64,000 bases of DNA from Paragonimus westermani (lineage: Eukaryota > Platyhelminthes > Trematoda > Plagiorchiida > Troglotrematidae): positions 62,001-126,000 of the forward strand of contig QNGE01001227.1 of assembly GCA_008508345.1 (NCBI GenBank), read 5' to 3'. The position numbers were made by a program, and so were the translations under genes. This document shows positions 33,601 through 48,589 of this stretch, in pieces (within the stretch, counting starts at the first letter, position 1; each line of letters opens with the position of its first letter). A model generated the notes under the pieces. That model was not told where the DNA came from, did not search any database, and was given only the letters and a program-made list of their open reading frames with translations.

Positions 33601-36600
33601 CAACTTGAAAACAACAAATGGGGTTTAAAGTGTTTAGGCGGCTGTCGGAAGAACAGAGACTGTGAAAGCCCCGACCAATCCTGTGAGTAAGTTTTCGGGA
33701 CATCACGTGCTAGTGTGAAGACCACTAAATTTTTTATATTACTGTTCATAAAATGCTGGGATATGCTATTTTGCCACGATCGACAAAGTATATACGTTAA
33801 TTAAACTACATAACTCCATTTTATGACTTTGAAAACATTTGCTTCTTCATCGGTTGATGTCATAATGCACGGAACCACCGACAAAAATATTCGTTGTCTT
33901 GGCTGCAGACTGTCAAGTGTAAGAGGGATTCTCAGCTCCGCTATTTAACTTACCGAAAACAGTGATGACGTTCACCTAACTACCGTTGTACATTTGCTTG
34001 ATAGATCGGGCGGTGATCTATTGTAACCGTTAATCCTGTAACTTCACAGTGCAAAACGGGTTATTGACCTTATTTGGTCAGTATTATTTCTTACCAATTT
34101 GAACACTCATACAAAATGTTCAAGGTTACTATACAAACTGAATTACGTGATTTTACAGTTAATTGTGGGAATAAATTGCTTATCTCCCTGTTCGAATCGA
34201 TCACTGTGCCTAGATGATGGAATTTAAACTTCAATGCACTCGTGTGATATAGTTAGCTTAAAACCAACAATAACAATGTCCACCTGCAGCACCGGTATAT
34301 TTGTTATTCTCTTTTGAATGTTCGAGTGTATATTGCTACCGTGCCAGTTGTAGCACACTTGACTGGCGAGTCGGTTGAACATCACAAAAATCCTGGTCAG
34401 CGTAGTTCATGTTCTAAGTATTTGTTTCCCAAACTATCTTCTTTATACACTCTGTGTTATCTCGTTCGTGATAGCATGGATGCTAATCAGTTACAGACTT
34501 TTGAATACTTAACGTGTGCCACAAATTTTCAGCATTAAACAGGGATTAATGTTTCATATGAACGTGCTATTTTCAGTTAGTCAACGGAATAGTAGCGAAT
34601 GCAATAGCGGTCGCTTTTGAGTGTTCCGTATCTCCATACAGAGAATCACGTGGTCAAGTGTTCTGAATTTGAAATGTGAAAATACTATTATACCTGCATC
34701 CAGATAGAAAATGATGATGAAAACGAATGTCAAAATTGCAAAGGGAGTTCACAGTAAGTAGAGGATCAGGAAAAATCTTTACACGTCTAACAAAACCTTG
34801 AAACATTTCGTGCCATCCATAATTTTAAATTCAATTGTCGGAACACAAAGATTGGTAGATGCAAGCATTTCGTGTTGATCCATCGGTAGTATGTTTGCGA
34901 TAGCCTGAAATGTTTTCGTGTATTGATCAGTTAGTGTGGATAAGGCGGGACGGATAGTCAGTCAGTGAGCTAGGAAAGAGTCAAACCCACGAACATCTTT
35001 TTCTGAACACAATGAGCCGGCTTCAGTCAATTGATTACGACAGCCCTAACAAACCACAAAAATGTTGGATTAGGATGATGAACTACTGACAAGCAGGTAC
35101 GAAATGCATGCACCTACCAGTTCTTCTGTTCTGATGGTTTTCTTCCAAGAAAACATACAAAATAAATGTCCACTCACGATCGGCTTTGTTGGATATCATG
35201 TAGTATTAAGTACAAATTTACACTTGTGGTTGGGTAGCTCGATAAACAAGACGGTGTGCTCTAAGTAATCTCTATGATAACGGACCTCTAGTAAATAGAT
35301 AACAAATCCTGTAAGATCTACCCCGGACAGCCTGGCCTTCAACGCATAGGTAATTTTATTGGCAGATAGTCGAACACGTTTGAGGACTAATTTGTCCTGC
35401 AGAAGGTAGAGGAACTAGTTCACTGTTGAAGTGCAGTCGGAATATGAATTTCACAAAATAGAGGGTCTAATCTGCTCAACATGTCGTTTCAACAGCGCAT
35501 TTGCATTCAAGTCGAGAAATCTCTAGGGAGTTTGAGAACAACGGTTCCTAATTCTCCCCCACGCGAACTATGTGAAGGACAACGTTATTTATATAGTAAG
35601 TAGTGATTGGCAAGCGCCGAATATGCATTACCTTGGATTCTTCGGCGTTGAATTCTATTTCATTCGTTTAATCATCTGCTTTGGTTTACTAGTCATTGGT
35701 TCTCACTGGATTTGTCCGAAAACGAGTCTTCATTAAATCTTGTACAAAATGAAAGGCTCTGAAGAAAAAATAATTAGAAGACGGTTCATATACGATTGCT
35801 CGCAATATGGCTAATAACCTGATTGAAAAATAATCATCAGAGTGATCACGCTCACCATTCCTGAATAGAGGCGTCATATCAACGTCTTCAACTGCTGGGC
35901 GGTGTACACCTTAAGATAGATTGTGTGAGAAGCAAACTGTACTATCCGGCCAGTCCATTCAAAGATATTGTGGAAATGCCACCAGGACCAGAAAAAACTA
36001 CAGTTAAGGAATCGTGGTTTTTTCAGAATAACCGGAAATAAATTATTTAAAATGATGGAGTAGTAGATCAGATTAGATTTCGGCTTAGAATAATTCAGTG
36101 TGCTCAGGCAAAACCCTTACCGCCTTAATCTGCTAGAAGGTTCAAAATTTTCGCGCCATAACTTTTAAGTCTTTTAAGACAAGATTTCCTGTTCAGTGAT
36201 ACGAATCGAACAAAGCTTTTTGGGTACCTGATGAAACCATCGGGTACAATGCAAAAGAACTTACTGAATGAACGTGATTCATAGTTTTCTGTTACCTTTG
36301 TAATCATTCCGATCATCATTAGATCACTACCAGTAGTATGTTTCAATATATACTTTATCGTAAATATGCTTAAATGTTTGGCTGCTAAGCTGACGATACA
36401 ACTGCTCATGTTTTTGGATCAGCAGTTTCGTGTACTTCCTGAGAGGTGTGAAGAGAATATTGGTTGACTTGGCACATAACTTATCAGTGGAATAGAAAAG
36501 GTTAAAAGTGTTCACAATCAGATATGGGAACTTGGAATGCATTGCATCTACATTTATTGTCCGAACGTTTCTTCTGTTACTGATCGTTGAAGAGATTAAG

Positions 36601-38049
36601 GTATCGCTATCGATAAAACCCAACGAGACGCCTGCATGATCGCATGATTAGAGTGGCGTGGTGACTTTGGGGTTGTCGACCGGTAGGTATTCAGTGGTGA
36701 GAATAGTTGCAGTGCAAATTAGGCTGTGTGTATCATGCCACACAAAAAGTGCCGTCATTCAATCTTCAGAAGCTCTACACCAGAACGTGAGGAAGTTTGT
36801 TTTCTAGAGGGTCGGAGATATCTACCAAAAGGAAATGATGAGAATATTAAAACGGGATAGCGTCTAAACCTGCTAGGATAAGCTCACCATCTGCCCGATA
36901 AGCCGGTAGATGCCGCTACGGCACTTTTTAAACCAATGATCAGCATTAACCAAGCAATGTACACAAAAATTTTATTTAGTGGTCTCGAATTAGTATGCTT
37001 GAAAGACTGAATGGATGAATCTGCTCACAGGATGGCCCCAGTTTCCTTACCATAAAGTTCATCGGCTATAAGGACTAGCACATGTCGACATCAAAATCAG
37101 AATCCGGAGGACTAGCGCCATGTATAGACTTAGTTACTGCAACAACTAGGGATTCCACAGGGAAGCAAAGATCACTAAGCTTTGTAGGGTTACTGGATAG
37201 GCCTAACGCACTTGTGTAAACATTTAACAGGTGCGAGAGCAACTGAATACACACTGATTTGACAATGTGAATAAAGTTGGCCATTCACAGGTTGACTAAT
37301 GGAACTGTCGCCGGCCTCACAGGAATGGGTTGCTGCACGTGTTTTTATTGACATATCCAGTAAAGATAGTCACGCGATCACTGCGAACGCGGTTGTCAAG
37401 ATTCGGCTGGTTACGTTCAGTTTTCGAATGGTCAAGATGGTACAATGGGCCATTAACCATAAGATGACGCATGCGTCTCGCTAAGGTTCACGATCTCAGA
37501 GCCTCCGACAGCCACCAGAACACCTTTGGAGGTCTCAGATAATTGCATAGTCTCTTTACACAGTGGGATTCAGTCTCGTTGTCGAACTTGTGCAGACACT
37601 TATGGTGTTTCAACGCCACTTAACAGCGAGTGAGCACGATTTCTTGGCAGTCCTAGTCACGAAGCTGACGATACTGACATGCTTCAAAACTTCTTCGGTG
37701 GTAGTAGACTTCGGAGCTGGATACTACCTACTTAGGCCGTCCCCTGTCTTGTTAATACAGTTAATCAGCTTAAGATGAGGTGGTTTGTTTAAATAGGGTT
37801 CGGAGACTTGGTGTGTGTTAGGATTTATTACAGTTTATCGGGCCAATCAGTAGTGTTCACCCAGTGATTGGATACATTCTAGTTTGCAGGTTTCATCGGG
37901 TATACCTACACACACCGAAATCCCAGTATGAGCAGAATACAAAATTCTGCTTGAATAGTCAGTCCCTTGAATCTTGCCGTAAATTCCATATGAGGCAGTG
38001 GGTTGGCTGCGTAACCCAGCCCAAACGTGAAATTCCTGAGCTTCCGGTG
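33601..38049. other. About 4.4 kb of AT-rich DNA, no gene recognised
   Basis: Frames are short and unsupported. The largest are 98 and 94 codons on the minus strand (36327-36623, 36125-36409). No transposon motifs were identified. Confidence 0.45.
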
Positions 38050-38130
38050 TGGCTGTTTATCACAGCTGGTGGAGCACTTACGGCGTTTGGACATGCTGTT
38101 TCCAACACTGGTTCGAATCCAACCAAAGTC
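38050..38130 (+). repeat. Second tRNA-like (SINE) repeat candidate
   Basis: A perfect B box GGTTCGAATCC (38110-38120) is preceded at tRNA distance by an A-box-like CACAGCTGGTGGAGC near 38061-38075. Stems do not close into a proper cloverleaf. The 159-codon frame across it (37864-38343) shows no domain. No second copy in the window supports the call. Confidence 0.4.
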
Positions 38131-41100
38131 CAGATTTTCGCAGTTGAATCTCTTCTGAAATTCCAGTCGAGCATTTCTTCTGTGAAGAAATCTATTCCCA
38201 TTACTGGTATGCTACTACAAGATGAATCAACGAGGCTGATAAAGTCGTCTTGGATGAAACATTTGTGTGAAAACGAATGTCTACATTTTTCGACTTTGAT
38301 TTCTGCTCCACTTTTGAATGTCTACCATTTCCGAAATCGGTAGCCAAGCCAACAGAATGGCGCTGCATAATAGCTTAACTATCTACTCCCTCTAGGCTAG
38401 CACTGTAAGACACAAAAAACTCTATCTGCTCTGTCAACTGTTGTCAGCACGAAATGGACTTATTTCTTATTAGACGCTAGTGATAAGCATTAATCTTACT
38501 TGTCGAAGTACACGTCAAGGCGACAGCCCGGTAATGTATATCTTCGTACAGTGAATGCCAACTACTCCATAAAATCAACTACTTCGAGAAGGAAATATTC
38601 TGTACCAGTCGCCCTATGGAATCAAAACATCACGCAATATTATACAGAAGTGTTTTTTTGTAAAACGCCGCAATGTGCCCACTTTGTTTTCAGATATTTT
38701 ATATCGTCATATCATAATGACGGAGAGATATTTGTCAAACTTTTGATGATGACAATCACAGAAATCAACGCGGGTGGACCATAACGCAGCTACGTCATGC
38801 GGTGTGCTGTTCACTTCACTTTTGCATTGATATGGATTATTACGTGATGTTCTTCATGTGGTAATCAAAGCTGGTTTGCGTAAGATTATTTCATTTCTGT
38901 CTCAATGCATGCGTAAAATTCAACATGGGGAGGCAGATTTTAGATTTGCCGTACACCTGTCAAAAGAGGATCTCCAGGAATTCTCGACTGATTTTGGGCT
39001 ATAATAATGGAACTAGCCAGTATAACGGGCGTTTCGTGAAGGAATAGACACCTACATCTGACCTGTGACTCATGCGTCTAGACATTTTGTTGTCGGAGTA
39101 CCACGTTCTCCTGCGAATGTGACGTTACAAATTGTAGTAACAATCCATACATTGTGCCGATAAAACAATTTTGCATTTCGTTCAACATCTAGAATATTTT
39201 ATTCCTTCGCTTCGCAGACTAGACATACATGTTTTTTGTTAATTTTCCTTTCAAAGCTCACCAATTTTTTCAGGAAATCGTGATAGTATCACTTTTGTGT
39301 ATCAATACCGTCCCACCCCTATTCGTGTGTTTATTAGACGGTGGGTAAATATCTCTTTCATACGAAGTTGTGCATTCGTGTTAGCAGATTACTAGTCCAT
39401 GCAAAATTCACATATTCAGCCAAATATCCTTCAAATAGCTTTCTTGTGGCTTTTGCAAAATTATTCAACACAGGTGTTAAATCCACTCCATACTGTCTTC
39501 TCGTTATTCTAAACTTTATTTTGGTCATATTGAGATAAACTGGAGGTTGTGCTTCTTTTGCGTTTCTTACCTATGAAGATGGACTTCTTGGAAATTGACA
39601 TAAACAGGCCCATACGTCTACGCTCACCGTTATATTCTTTGTAATCAGATGCGTTTGTTTAGAAACGAATGTTTCATAGGATGTGATGGAAGATTCGTCT
39701 TGTGGTGTGAGACACTTTCAACCTACATGTACACTCGATCTATCAATTTATTCAGACAGAACATATAAGCTCTCCAGCTTACATGTGTCCACGTCACATG
39801 GTACAAATGACTCCTGCGTATGAGCACGATGAATAATGCTCACCCATGAAGTGTTCTTACGGTTATTGTAATGTCATTTCTGTTAGCAAATTTGTTAGTC
39901 TATCAAAAACACTTCACTGTAAGGCTTTATAGCCTACTCAGTAAATCGAAGACAATAACACTGACACTGTACAATATAATATAACAATGTTCTCATTGTA
40001 GTTTCAAACTGTCATGTGTTTTTAGTGGGCGATGTATATATGTGCGTGCATCCCGAACAAGGTTTCCAACCATTATGAAAACTGACCGATGAGTTATTTC
40101 TTGTGAAAATTTGCTAAAATCTGATTACTTCAGATTTCGGGCCCATTCGTCGCTGTCAAAAACACTGGATTGATCATGTATTCAAAAGTTAAGATCTTCT
40201 GTATAGAAAGAGAATTGATACGATGAGGCCAGTTCGAGCCACAGAAAATCCTGTGATTCATTGCTGTATATGGGCTTAAAAAGTTGAACTGTGACGGATA
40301 AAACTCGAACTTTAAGTTTTAGTTTGTCTACTGACAGTGAAGCCGACTAACATTTGTACAATCACGTTGTTTGTCTCACTGGCTTCCGTTTGCACCTGCA
40401 CTTCCACATGCAGCGTGAAAACAAATACGCTGCAGTGTTTGTACTTATTTAATATATTCATTGACTCAGTCTTTGATACAGTTTCAGTCATCAGTGTAAT
40501 TCGGTCCGAATGAACATTTGGCCAATGATACAGCCCTCATTATTGACTGCTTAACACTGAAACGACCAACAGGTCATTTCCGGATAGTTTCAAAATCTTG
40601 ATTCTTGTTGCTCTTTAATTTCCTGAATATTTCTCTTTACATTAATTCTACACCTTTCTCGATTTTAGGGGAAATCGTATAAGCTGATGGAGTGCAAGAG
40701 AGAGCTGACTGTGGTTGCTTTCTTATATTACCGGTGGGTCATATCTGACTAGGCTGCAACGCTAACATTCATACTCCATGATGTCGAATGGAAGTTCACT
40801 TGGGTGTGACACCAACCAACCATACAACATTTTTCTTTGGTCAGCCTAGGCGAGTAATTGTTCAAGTCTCGAAAAAGCCGCATAGCTGACGAGCATGGTA
40901 AAAAGTTCATACGATCATTTATGTACAACGACGTAAAATGCACTGATTCCGTCCAATCAACGCATCGTTAGTTGAGTAAACAGTATCAACACAGCTACTA
41001 TTCCGCAAACCGCGTTTTTGAAGTGTATATCAACATCAGAAACAATTAAGCTGAAGCTATGAGTATACTTTATAGTTTCCCGTTTCTGTTGCATCACGTG

Positions 41101-43409
41101 CGGCATGACAATAGTTGAAATTAGCAATCCAAATTACGTAACGGCCGAACAGCCGCAATGAACTTATTTTCCGTTAAACCCATTGTCAGTCTGAATATTC
41201 TGTATTCGTAGCTTTTTTTTACAAGAGTTGGGGATGTTTATTAAGTCACAGATTACTTCAGAAATAAACGAAAGTGACAGTTCCGTTGAGTTCCCTTAAA
41301 ACTAGAAACTCGGAACTTCCATACTCTGACAAGCTAAGTCTCAAAAGCGACTTCGCGCATTCAGAAAGCACTTCTGCGTTATCGAAAAGGTCAGTAGTAT
41401 TGGACGAAGGTGTGATGGTCGGTTCCTTCGGGTACGGAATTTTTCGAAGGATTTACCGTAATACATGGAATTGCTTACAATCTTTAAGCTTCTCTGAGAA
41501 TCGACCAGCAGTAGACGTCGTATTGCGTCCGTTAGAAGGACACTTATATAACTGGTTATTCTGTTGCGGATGACAACCTTTTCATCAACCACCTACTAAC
41601 GTGCACTTTCAACAAACGAAGTACCAGGAAAAGTGGTTCCGGCGAGAAGAGAACCAGGACATCTTGCTCATTGTGAAAGGTTTTGTTGTAAGACATCGAA
41701 CGCAGAAAAGAAACTGCGTTTCCCCAAACTTAACTGCAACAAAATATGCATACTCAGTCTTTTGGTGACAAAATTCTGGCATTGTTTTTTCACAATGGAA
41801 ACAAATGCAGGCTCAACGTTATTGACAAAATTATAAGCATGTACAGCAGTCGATATTCATCTAGAAGGATGTCGATTATGCGATTTTAGATGCACACATT
41901 TTCGTGAGGAGGTACTGGGTTTTACAGTTAGCCGGAAGGAGTTTACATGAAACCAGGTGACAGAATTTTGACAACGTTACTGAAAAACGACCATTTCACC
42001 ATTATGTCACTAGAGTTATATGTTATACCGACAGTTAAACATTCTGTGAACCCTGTGGTATGCGACTAACCGAAAACAAATATTTCACAACATAAACGAT
42101 GCATCGCTATTTAAACGTTGTAATCACTTCTAACAAATCTTTTTTCTGATAGTTTTTCTATCCACATGAATTCACAAACGTTAATTACCGATGTCAATAA
42201 ACCCACCTGGACTGAATAAGTAATTCACGCCCATTTTTACCTGTGTTAAGTGTTGAACAAAATATCGCCGCAAATGTAACCAAAGGCTGGTTTTGGAGTA
42301 TGAGCAAAAGAATCTCCAAGTTCTTCTACCCGGTTAATTGTAACACAAAAAGCCACAAATTTGCCAAACTGCGCTGTACAAAATTTTTTCTCAAAGGTTA
42401 CCGTTTGCTGTATTCCTACTCGGATGCTATCTGTGTTAATCTATATAGACAATGACGACGAAAGAGAAACCACGTGACTAAGGAAAAGTAAAAACTGTAT
42501 TCTGACATTTACAGGTGGTAGCTTCATTCTTAACTGTGTGGATGACTGAGTCATCGGTCGGTGAAGGCTCGACAAATCAGTCCGTAGCTTGAATCATACG
42601 CGATTGTGGGGGGTTCACAGGCGGCTATGACGCGTATACAACATCGTTGATATGCACACTCCAAGACTGTGTTTATCGATGGCTTTACACACTCACACGG
42701 ATTTGACAAGCTAGTCAACAGTTTGCTGACTTGTTACTTCGAATCACTTTTGAAAGAACGTGCCATAATTCACGCACGGCCCACTGGGTGTTCTCTTATC
42801 GAATCACACCGATTCTGGTCAAATGCATTGTTACTGCATTATCGGTATAACCTTTTTGAAATAATATATGAATGAAATCACTAGTTAAATGTGTTCTTGA
42901 AAATGGGTGCCATGAATTTGCAACATTCTTTTTTCGTTATGGTGGTTGCTTTTACAAACAACACCACCACTGTTCCCAACCATCAGAAAGTTAGGGCCGT
43001 GTCTATTCATGTCTCTGATTCTACCATCATCCATGACCGAACCACTTCAAATTGACACTCCACTTTTGATCGTGAGTAATCAAACGGAAGGACTACAAAC
43101 CTGTGTTAAGTTCTAGCTAGTAGTCCGAAATGCTAGTGTACTTTTCAAAACTTGAACAGAACTTCATAGATATGAAATACAGAATAAAATTGCCACCACC
43201 TTGCTCCTCTGCAACTGGAAACTGCAAATTGGTGTAATGTGTGATTTCAGTTAGTGTGAAGAATCCTGATCGTTAGATCTCCGACCAAAACTAATAGGCC
43301 AATTACTGTGATTCCTTTGGAAAATGATTAGCATTCCGATAAGTGATCACAGGCAGAGTTTTCTGGTAGGTTGTATGGTGATTTACTCAATCCTCATGGA
43401 AAGTATTAT
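38131..43409. other. About 5.3 kb of AT-rich DNA, no gene recognised
   Basis: Only short frames, up to 99 codons (41274-41573). No transposon, RNA gene or exon could be supported. Confidence 0.45.
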
Positions 43410-43784
43410 CATAGTGATCAGAACGGCCGCCTGGCGAGTATCTTGACTGGAATTCAAACCCCGATCGTAACATTACCCAAGAACATTACCCAAGAGGGAA
43501 CGCAGGTCAAGTGCGTCTTTCAAATGAGCCGGTTGTAAAGTTTATCCGCATGTAGATTCTGAAATCACGCATGAGGGATTCACATTGTGCGTCAGTCAAA
43601 ACTTGAATGCTCAACAGTAATGAGGAATTAACCAGATGATAGTTACCGCTATATAATTTGTAAGTAATATATCATTATGTGAGTTCGGTGACAGTGTAGG
43701 TCCGTCTGTTATTACCTTAGTCGTGTGACAGACACCATTTCGCACCCATGACTGATGTGATGATTGTAATGATGACGATGATGG
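43410..43784 (+). repeat. tRNA-derived SINE, copy 2, with RTE-like tail
   Basis: The head aligns with copy 1: AGTGATCAGAACGGCCGCC, then GGAATTCAAACCCCG as a decayed B box (43449-43463). It contains a short internal duplication of ACATTACCCAAGA. About 300 bp downstream lie GTGTGACAG (43724-43732) and a TGATGA-type tail (43751-43784). The RTE LINE at 10415-13845 also has GTGTGACAG about 45-60 bp before its ATGATG tail, so the SINE may borrow an RTE 3' end. Confidence 0.5.
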
Positions 43785-44599
43785 ATCCACTCAAATTTTA
43801 ATTACAGTTGTCACATTTCAACGAAATCTTCGGCTGATTTTCTTCGTAGATGGTGTTCACATATCTTTGGCTAGACGTGATTAAGCAGTAGCTATCACGT
43901 TGACTACCATGCAGTTATTCCCAACTTAGACATGTTTGGACCGTTGCGTCGAAATCTGCAGAGGCAATCGTTTTTTCGTAGGGTTTCAGCATTCCGAATG
44001 TGGTGTGGTTTACTAACAAATATTTTTTAACAATGAGCAATTCAGACAGCATGTAGTAAAATGCAATGATCTATGGATCGCCTAAGTACAAGTTGAACTT
44101 ACAAGTTAACCTTCTGCCCTTGACTGGCACAAATTTGACTGAATACAAAGAAACGAACTTACACATTTAGACTAATGATCAAAATCATAGCCAGCTGATA
44201 CTACATTTAGGAGTGTGGTTAGCAACACAGATTTTACTGAATAACCAAATACTCACGGTATTTGACTTATAATCCTTAAAATGGATCTCGAAAATTTTGT
44301 TTAATCAACCCAGATCAAACCACTCCATATTAAGTCTGCCCATTGTGAGACTGTTGATGATTTCATCACCGTGACCATAGCAAGCATATCGTCATTTTGG
44401 ACATCAGCCATTCATTTGGTAAAGACCAGTAAGTAGGAAACGAATTTTTGGGGATATTTAATGCTCATAATAGTTCTGCTTTAATTCGAAGTGACTGATT
44501 ACCCCTCCCTCCAACAACGTCGTCACAACACGCATTTTCTTAAAACGGCCGACTAAAATATTCTAGATTGGCACAACATAGGTACCCAGGGAATGAATT
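43785..44599. other. No gene recognised
   Basis: About 800 bp of AT-rich DNA before the Penelope fragment; it may include its lost 5' part. Confidence 0.45.
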
Positions 44600-45740
44600 C
44601 GCATAACAGGGGTTAAGATACGTGGTAGAAAACATTGCCGATATCGCGTTGTACAAAATATATGTTCATGATATATTGATCTTTAAGGATACTGGTCGTT
44701 TTGATTTCTGTTTTAATCTTCTCTGCTCTGTTTGCTCTAACACGTCCTTGACTAATCAAGCTTAATCAAACGGCAACCTAACCTTGTTAGATGTACTCAC
44801 CATCAGGTATGAAGATGCGGCATTACGGTTGTCGGGCGGTTGTAAATCAACATGGAACGAGCATTGTCATCAGTTCTATAGATTTTCCCCGATAGCGTAC
44901 ACGCGTAGTTTGGTCAACACCTTATTTCATATCGCCAACTGTATTTGCACCTCTGATAAACTGCAGACAGAAAGGGAAATGTTAAGAAAAACGTTACTGG
45001 TAAATGGAGGACCCGAAAAGTTCATACGCATTCCGAGCATGATGAACCAGTGAAATGTGCCGGTTTGAACAGCTCGAAAGGAAAATGTACTTCTATTTCT
45101 GCATTTCATAGGTTATCGTCTGACAAACAACATCGGACATAAACTGAAATCTATTCTACCTCATACGCATACGGTCTCCCAATTTCGCTCGGTTCAGACA
45201 ACCAAAGAACCAGTTCTATATAACTACGAACTCAGTTTGTCAAACTGTTCTGTCTCTTATGTTGTCTACCATTTCATGTGCAGTTGCAGTGATTTTTACT
45301 TGTACGGAACACTGATAATTATCTCAGCGAGTGTCAGAGTAAGTTCCGAAGTGGTTAGAGCAGCCGAAAGCAGAACAAACTCAAATCGGCGAATCCATTG
45401 CTCGATATTCCACACAATCAGTTATTAGACCTACCGTGAAAGCAAGTTATCGAGCTGACCCAGTTATCGCGTTCAACCTACTGCTGAGCGAAGAGAACCC
45501 GAAGCTACTGGCCTTCAGTGAATCTATGTTGGTCAGAACTCACTAGTTGGCACTATGTACACAAAAGTTACTGAGACAACCCATCGAGTTGCCATGGCTT
45601 TCATGACGTAATACTTGGTGTAAATATGTGTCCATACCTTGTCTAACTTTGTTTCTTGTATATAAACTGCATATTTTACGTTTGTTATTGGTGAAAGTGG
45701 TCGAAATGTTAACATATCGCAATCGAAGTCTTCCTTCTGC
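44600..45740 (+). mobile_element. Penelope-like element fragment with terminal motif
   Basis: Plus strand. A decayed catalytic strand IYVHDILIF lies at about 44658-44685 (YVDD changed to YVHD). LDVLTIRYEDAALRL begins at 44787. SLVNTLFHIANCICTSDKL and LLVNGGPEKFIR follow at 44915-45030 (thumb). A linker leads to VYHFMCSCSDFYLYGT near 45262-45310 (GIY-YIG core, decayed), and it ends with GAAATGTTAACATATCGCAATC at 45704-45725, which recurs at the ends of the inverted Penelope arms. The 5' half is missing and stops are frequent. Confidence 0.76.
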
Positions 45741-48589
45741 ACGGATGAGGTTTTTGAACGGAATCCAATGTTTCAAGTTAAATGGCAGGAGCTTGAAGGC
45801 TTTAAAAAACAATTAACCTTTTGGAATGTTCGAACTTGCCGGAGGGCAACTTTTGTCCATTTGGTAAAACTTTAGCAGTCACGGTAGAAGAATAGTGGAA
45901 ATAATTTATTACTCTTACATGAGGGGTCGGTCGCGTAAGCAACCATTGACGACTTGTTGGGAAGATAGAAGACGAATGATTCTACAACAGCCAAGTAAGT
46001 GTAGCTTACGCAACATGTTCTGTAAGCACAAAACAGTGCTGAGTAGAGATAGAGGAATACATAGCCATGGATAATGAACCAATGAAATGATTAGGATAAG
46101 TAGCAAAACTTTTATACCACTGAACCGAAAATTCTATCCATGAGAACTCAGCCTATTCCCAGTATGTCCAGCCACATCATGCCCTTCTGTCAATCACTTT
46201 TTGGCTGTTTTTTCAGTTGAGTTATATCGCCCAAAACTCTATATAATAGCTTGCTCATATCCTTTAGCACCACACGGGTGACTCAGAACATTGACACCGA
46301 AGTCAGTAAACGGATCCATTCCGGTCAATTCGATAAACGTAAACGTAAACGTCGTTTCGGCTCATTTTTATGACACAGACACAACAGCAGCCTTAAAATC
46401 GGTCCAGATGATTGTCAAGACGATGAACAAAGACCTATGTCAACTAAATTCATTATACTTAAAAGCACTTGACCCACTCTGGATATATCACTTATTCGCT
46501 CAAGTGACCATGAATGACGTCCACCATCTTTTCCCTTATATTGCAATTCTCAACTGTTTCAAGCCTGAGGCCTAGGTAGTTTCTTTAGAGGGAGGTCGTC
46601 GGTATCTTGGCTTCTCGAGCACCGAGTTGCCACCTGTTCAACCGGTATCCTTGATGTGATTACTAGAATCAAAGGGGCAACTACGTAACGTGCTGTTTAT
46701 CACGGTCATACACAGTTAACAGCTACTTTACTGTTGTTCACTTGCCACCACCCGGCTAAAAGTCATTTAGAAGAAACTTTAGATCAACCACATTGAGAAT
46801 ACTGAAGCACTTGTTTGATCGGACTCTCCTTATTCATTGAAGCATTGTCTCGTTTTCAGAACCTACTGTTTGGTTAACTCACTGGTGAGGTATAGTAAAC
46901 AATGATTCACCCTTCAAAATTTTAAAGTTTGTGCTACGCTGGAAGTCATAGTTTACATTCACCCGGTCATCTGATTATTGACTGTAGTGAATTCAGTAAA
47001 CTGATTGACTTCATCTGAAAAGTCCAAACCAAGATAAAATTGGTCAGGAGGGACGGTCCAAGAAGAAGCATGTGTTAATCTCTCTAAAAATTGATTTCGA
47101 GGTCGCTGCGGGTGTGAACGAGTAGTCTACAGTTGACTTCGATTCCCTGAATACTGGACCGACTTGGCGTGAATGTTTCTTTGCCGGACTAATTTGTTGT
47201 TGACGGTCGTGATGAAGACCATAAGACCCCCTTGTATATGTCATCTCACTCACCAAATACACTGCGTTTATATGTGCAAGTTCTAGAATTGTTGAGACCA
47301 TCTTGCTGGGTTTCTATATAATGTTTAATGAACTAGGTGTAATCTCTTGATCATGACTGTATATTACAGTGCTCATCTTCATCATCCTCATCATCGAACG
47401 CAACGCATCCGCATGTTTGTGCCCAGACGCTAACCAAACTAATGCAATTTGGGAAGTAAAAATCGCCCACCGTAATTTTTCCTCAGTTACCTATGATAGC
47501 TGACTACTAAGAGTCCACAGCAACAAGTTATCTTCTACCCCGAAACTTATGCTAGGCGGTAACAGTTTAGGAATTTGACGGACTGCAATTTGTACGAGAC
47601 TCTACTATTCAAGTATAAGAATCCACAATTAATGAGTAGGTGAATTAGATCAACCTACACTGTCAAGAACTACATTCCCCTCCTGGTAATCTTGTACGTG
47701 CGTACGACTGTACGCAGACTTTGGTAGTAGAATGTGAGGGAACGATCGATTTTCATTGATCTCAACTATTACTAATTGTAGTTAAACATCATGAGTTTTA
47801 ATCATCAATGATGGTGACGGCGCGAATTACATCTCTTTGTTCACCGCAAACGTTATCCATCAGGCAGCAGACCGGAGATCGATAGATCACGATTTTCGTT
47901 TCCGAAACAAAGTCAGAGTCCACCGATGGTCCGTACCTGTATTCAGACAGGAATTCTTGCCCACACTGAACAGAAGCTTCCACCAAAACTTAGCGCACAT
48001 TTTATTCCGACTTCGCTGTTATGGCCCATCTTCATTTGTTATTTTTAGCCCGCCAGCTTACTTACTTTTCGTTGTCGTTCGCAGGATTTATCATGCAAAT
48101 CACGGCCACTTGTTATCCACCTTTATATCGACCATCACTGTTCCATTTAATTCTGCTACAAACGTCCAAAAACAGACTGAATCAGTCACGTGATAAAAAA
48201 ACGTTGCAATAAAACTCGAACTTTTTACCTCGAAATAAAATCATGATGTCCTTGTTCCTAAAAATAACGCAACTGAACTTGCTGATCAGGTCAGATCAGA
48301 AAACAAGGTCTGAACGTTACGCTGCTCCGACAGATAAAGTAAATCGATGGAAGATATACGAGAATAAAAACAGTATATGACGAGAAACAACTATCCCAAA
48401 ACGTTCATAAAACACTTAGACTATACTCAGCTAGTTCAACCTAACTGAGAATTCCTGACCAAGCGGTCGTCGATTGGATTGACCAGAGTATTTCTTTTCG
48501 AACAGATTATGCAACCTGAACACTAATCACACGAGGTTTTGGTTGAGCATTTGGATATGGTCATTGAGTCGTGTCTATTGTGACCGTGT
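45741..48589. other. About 2.8 kb, no gene recognised
   Basis: Contains a minus-strand GATGATGAGGATGATGA-type tail at 47373-47396, perhaps the 3' end of an otherwise unrecognisable RTE or SINE copy running on the minus strand. The 118-codon frame at 47837-48193 has no known domain. Confidence 0.45.
47373..47396 (-). repeat. Isolated TGATGA-type tail
   Basis: On the minus strand the run reads CGATGATGAGGATGATGAAG-like. It is similar to the tails of the RTE LINE and the SINE at 43410, but no body is recognisable beside it. Confidence 0.4.

Noticed and set aside
37864..38343. 159-codon plus-strand frame as a gene
   Set aside because: It runs through a pol III-like repeat, starts without context and has no domain; probably open by chance.
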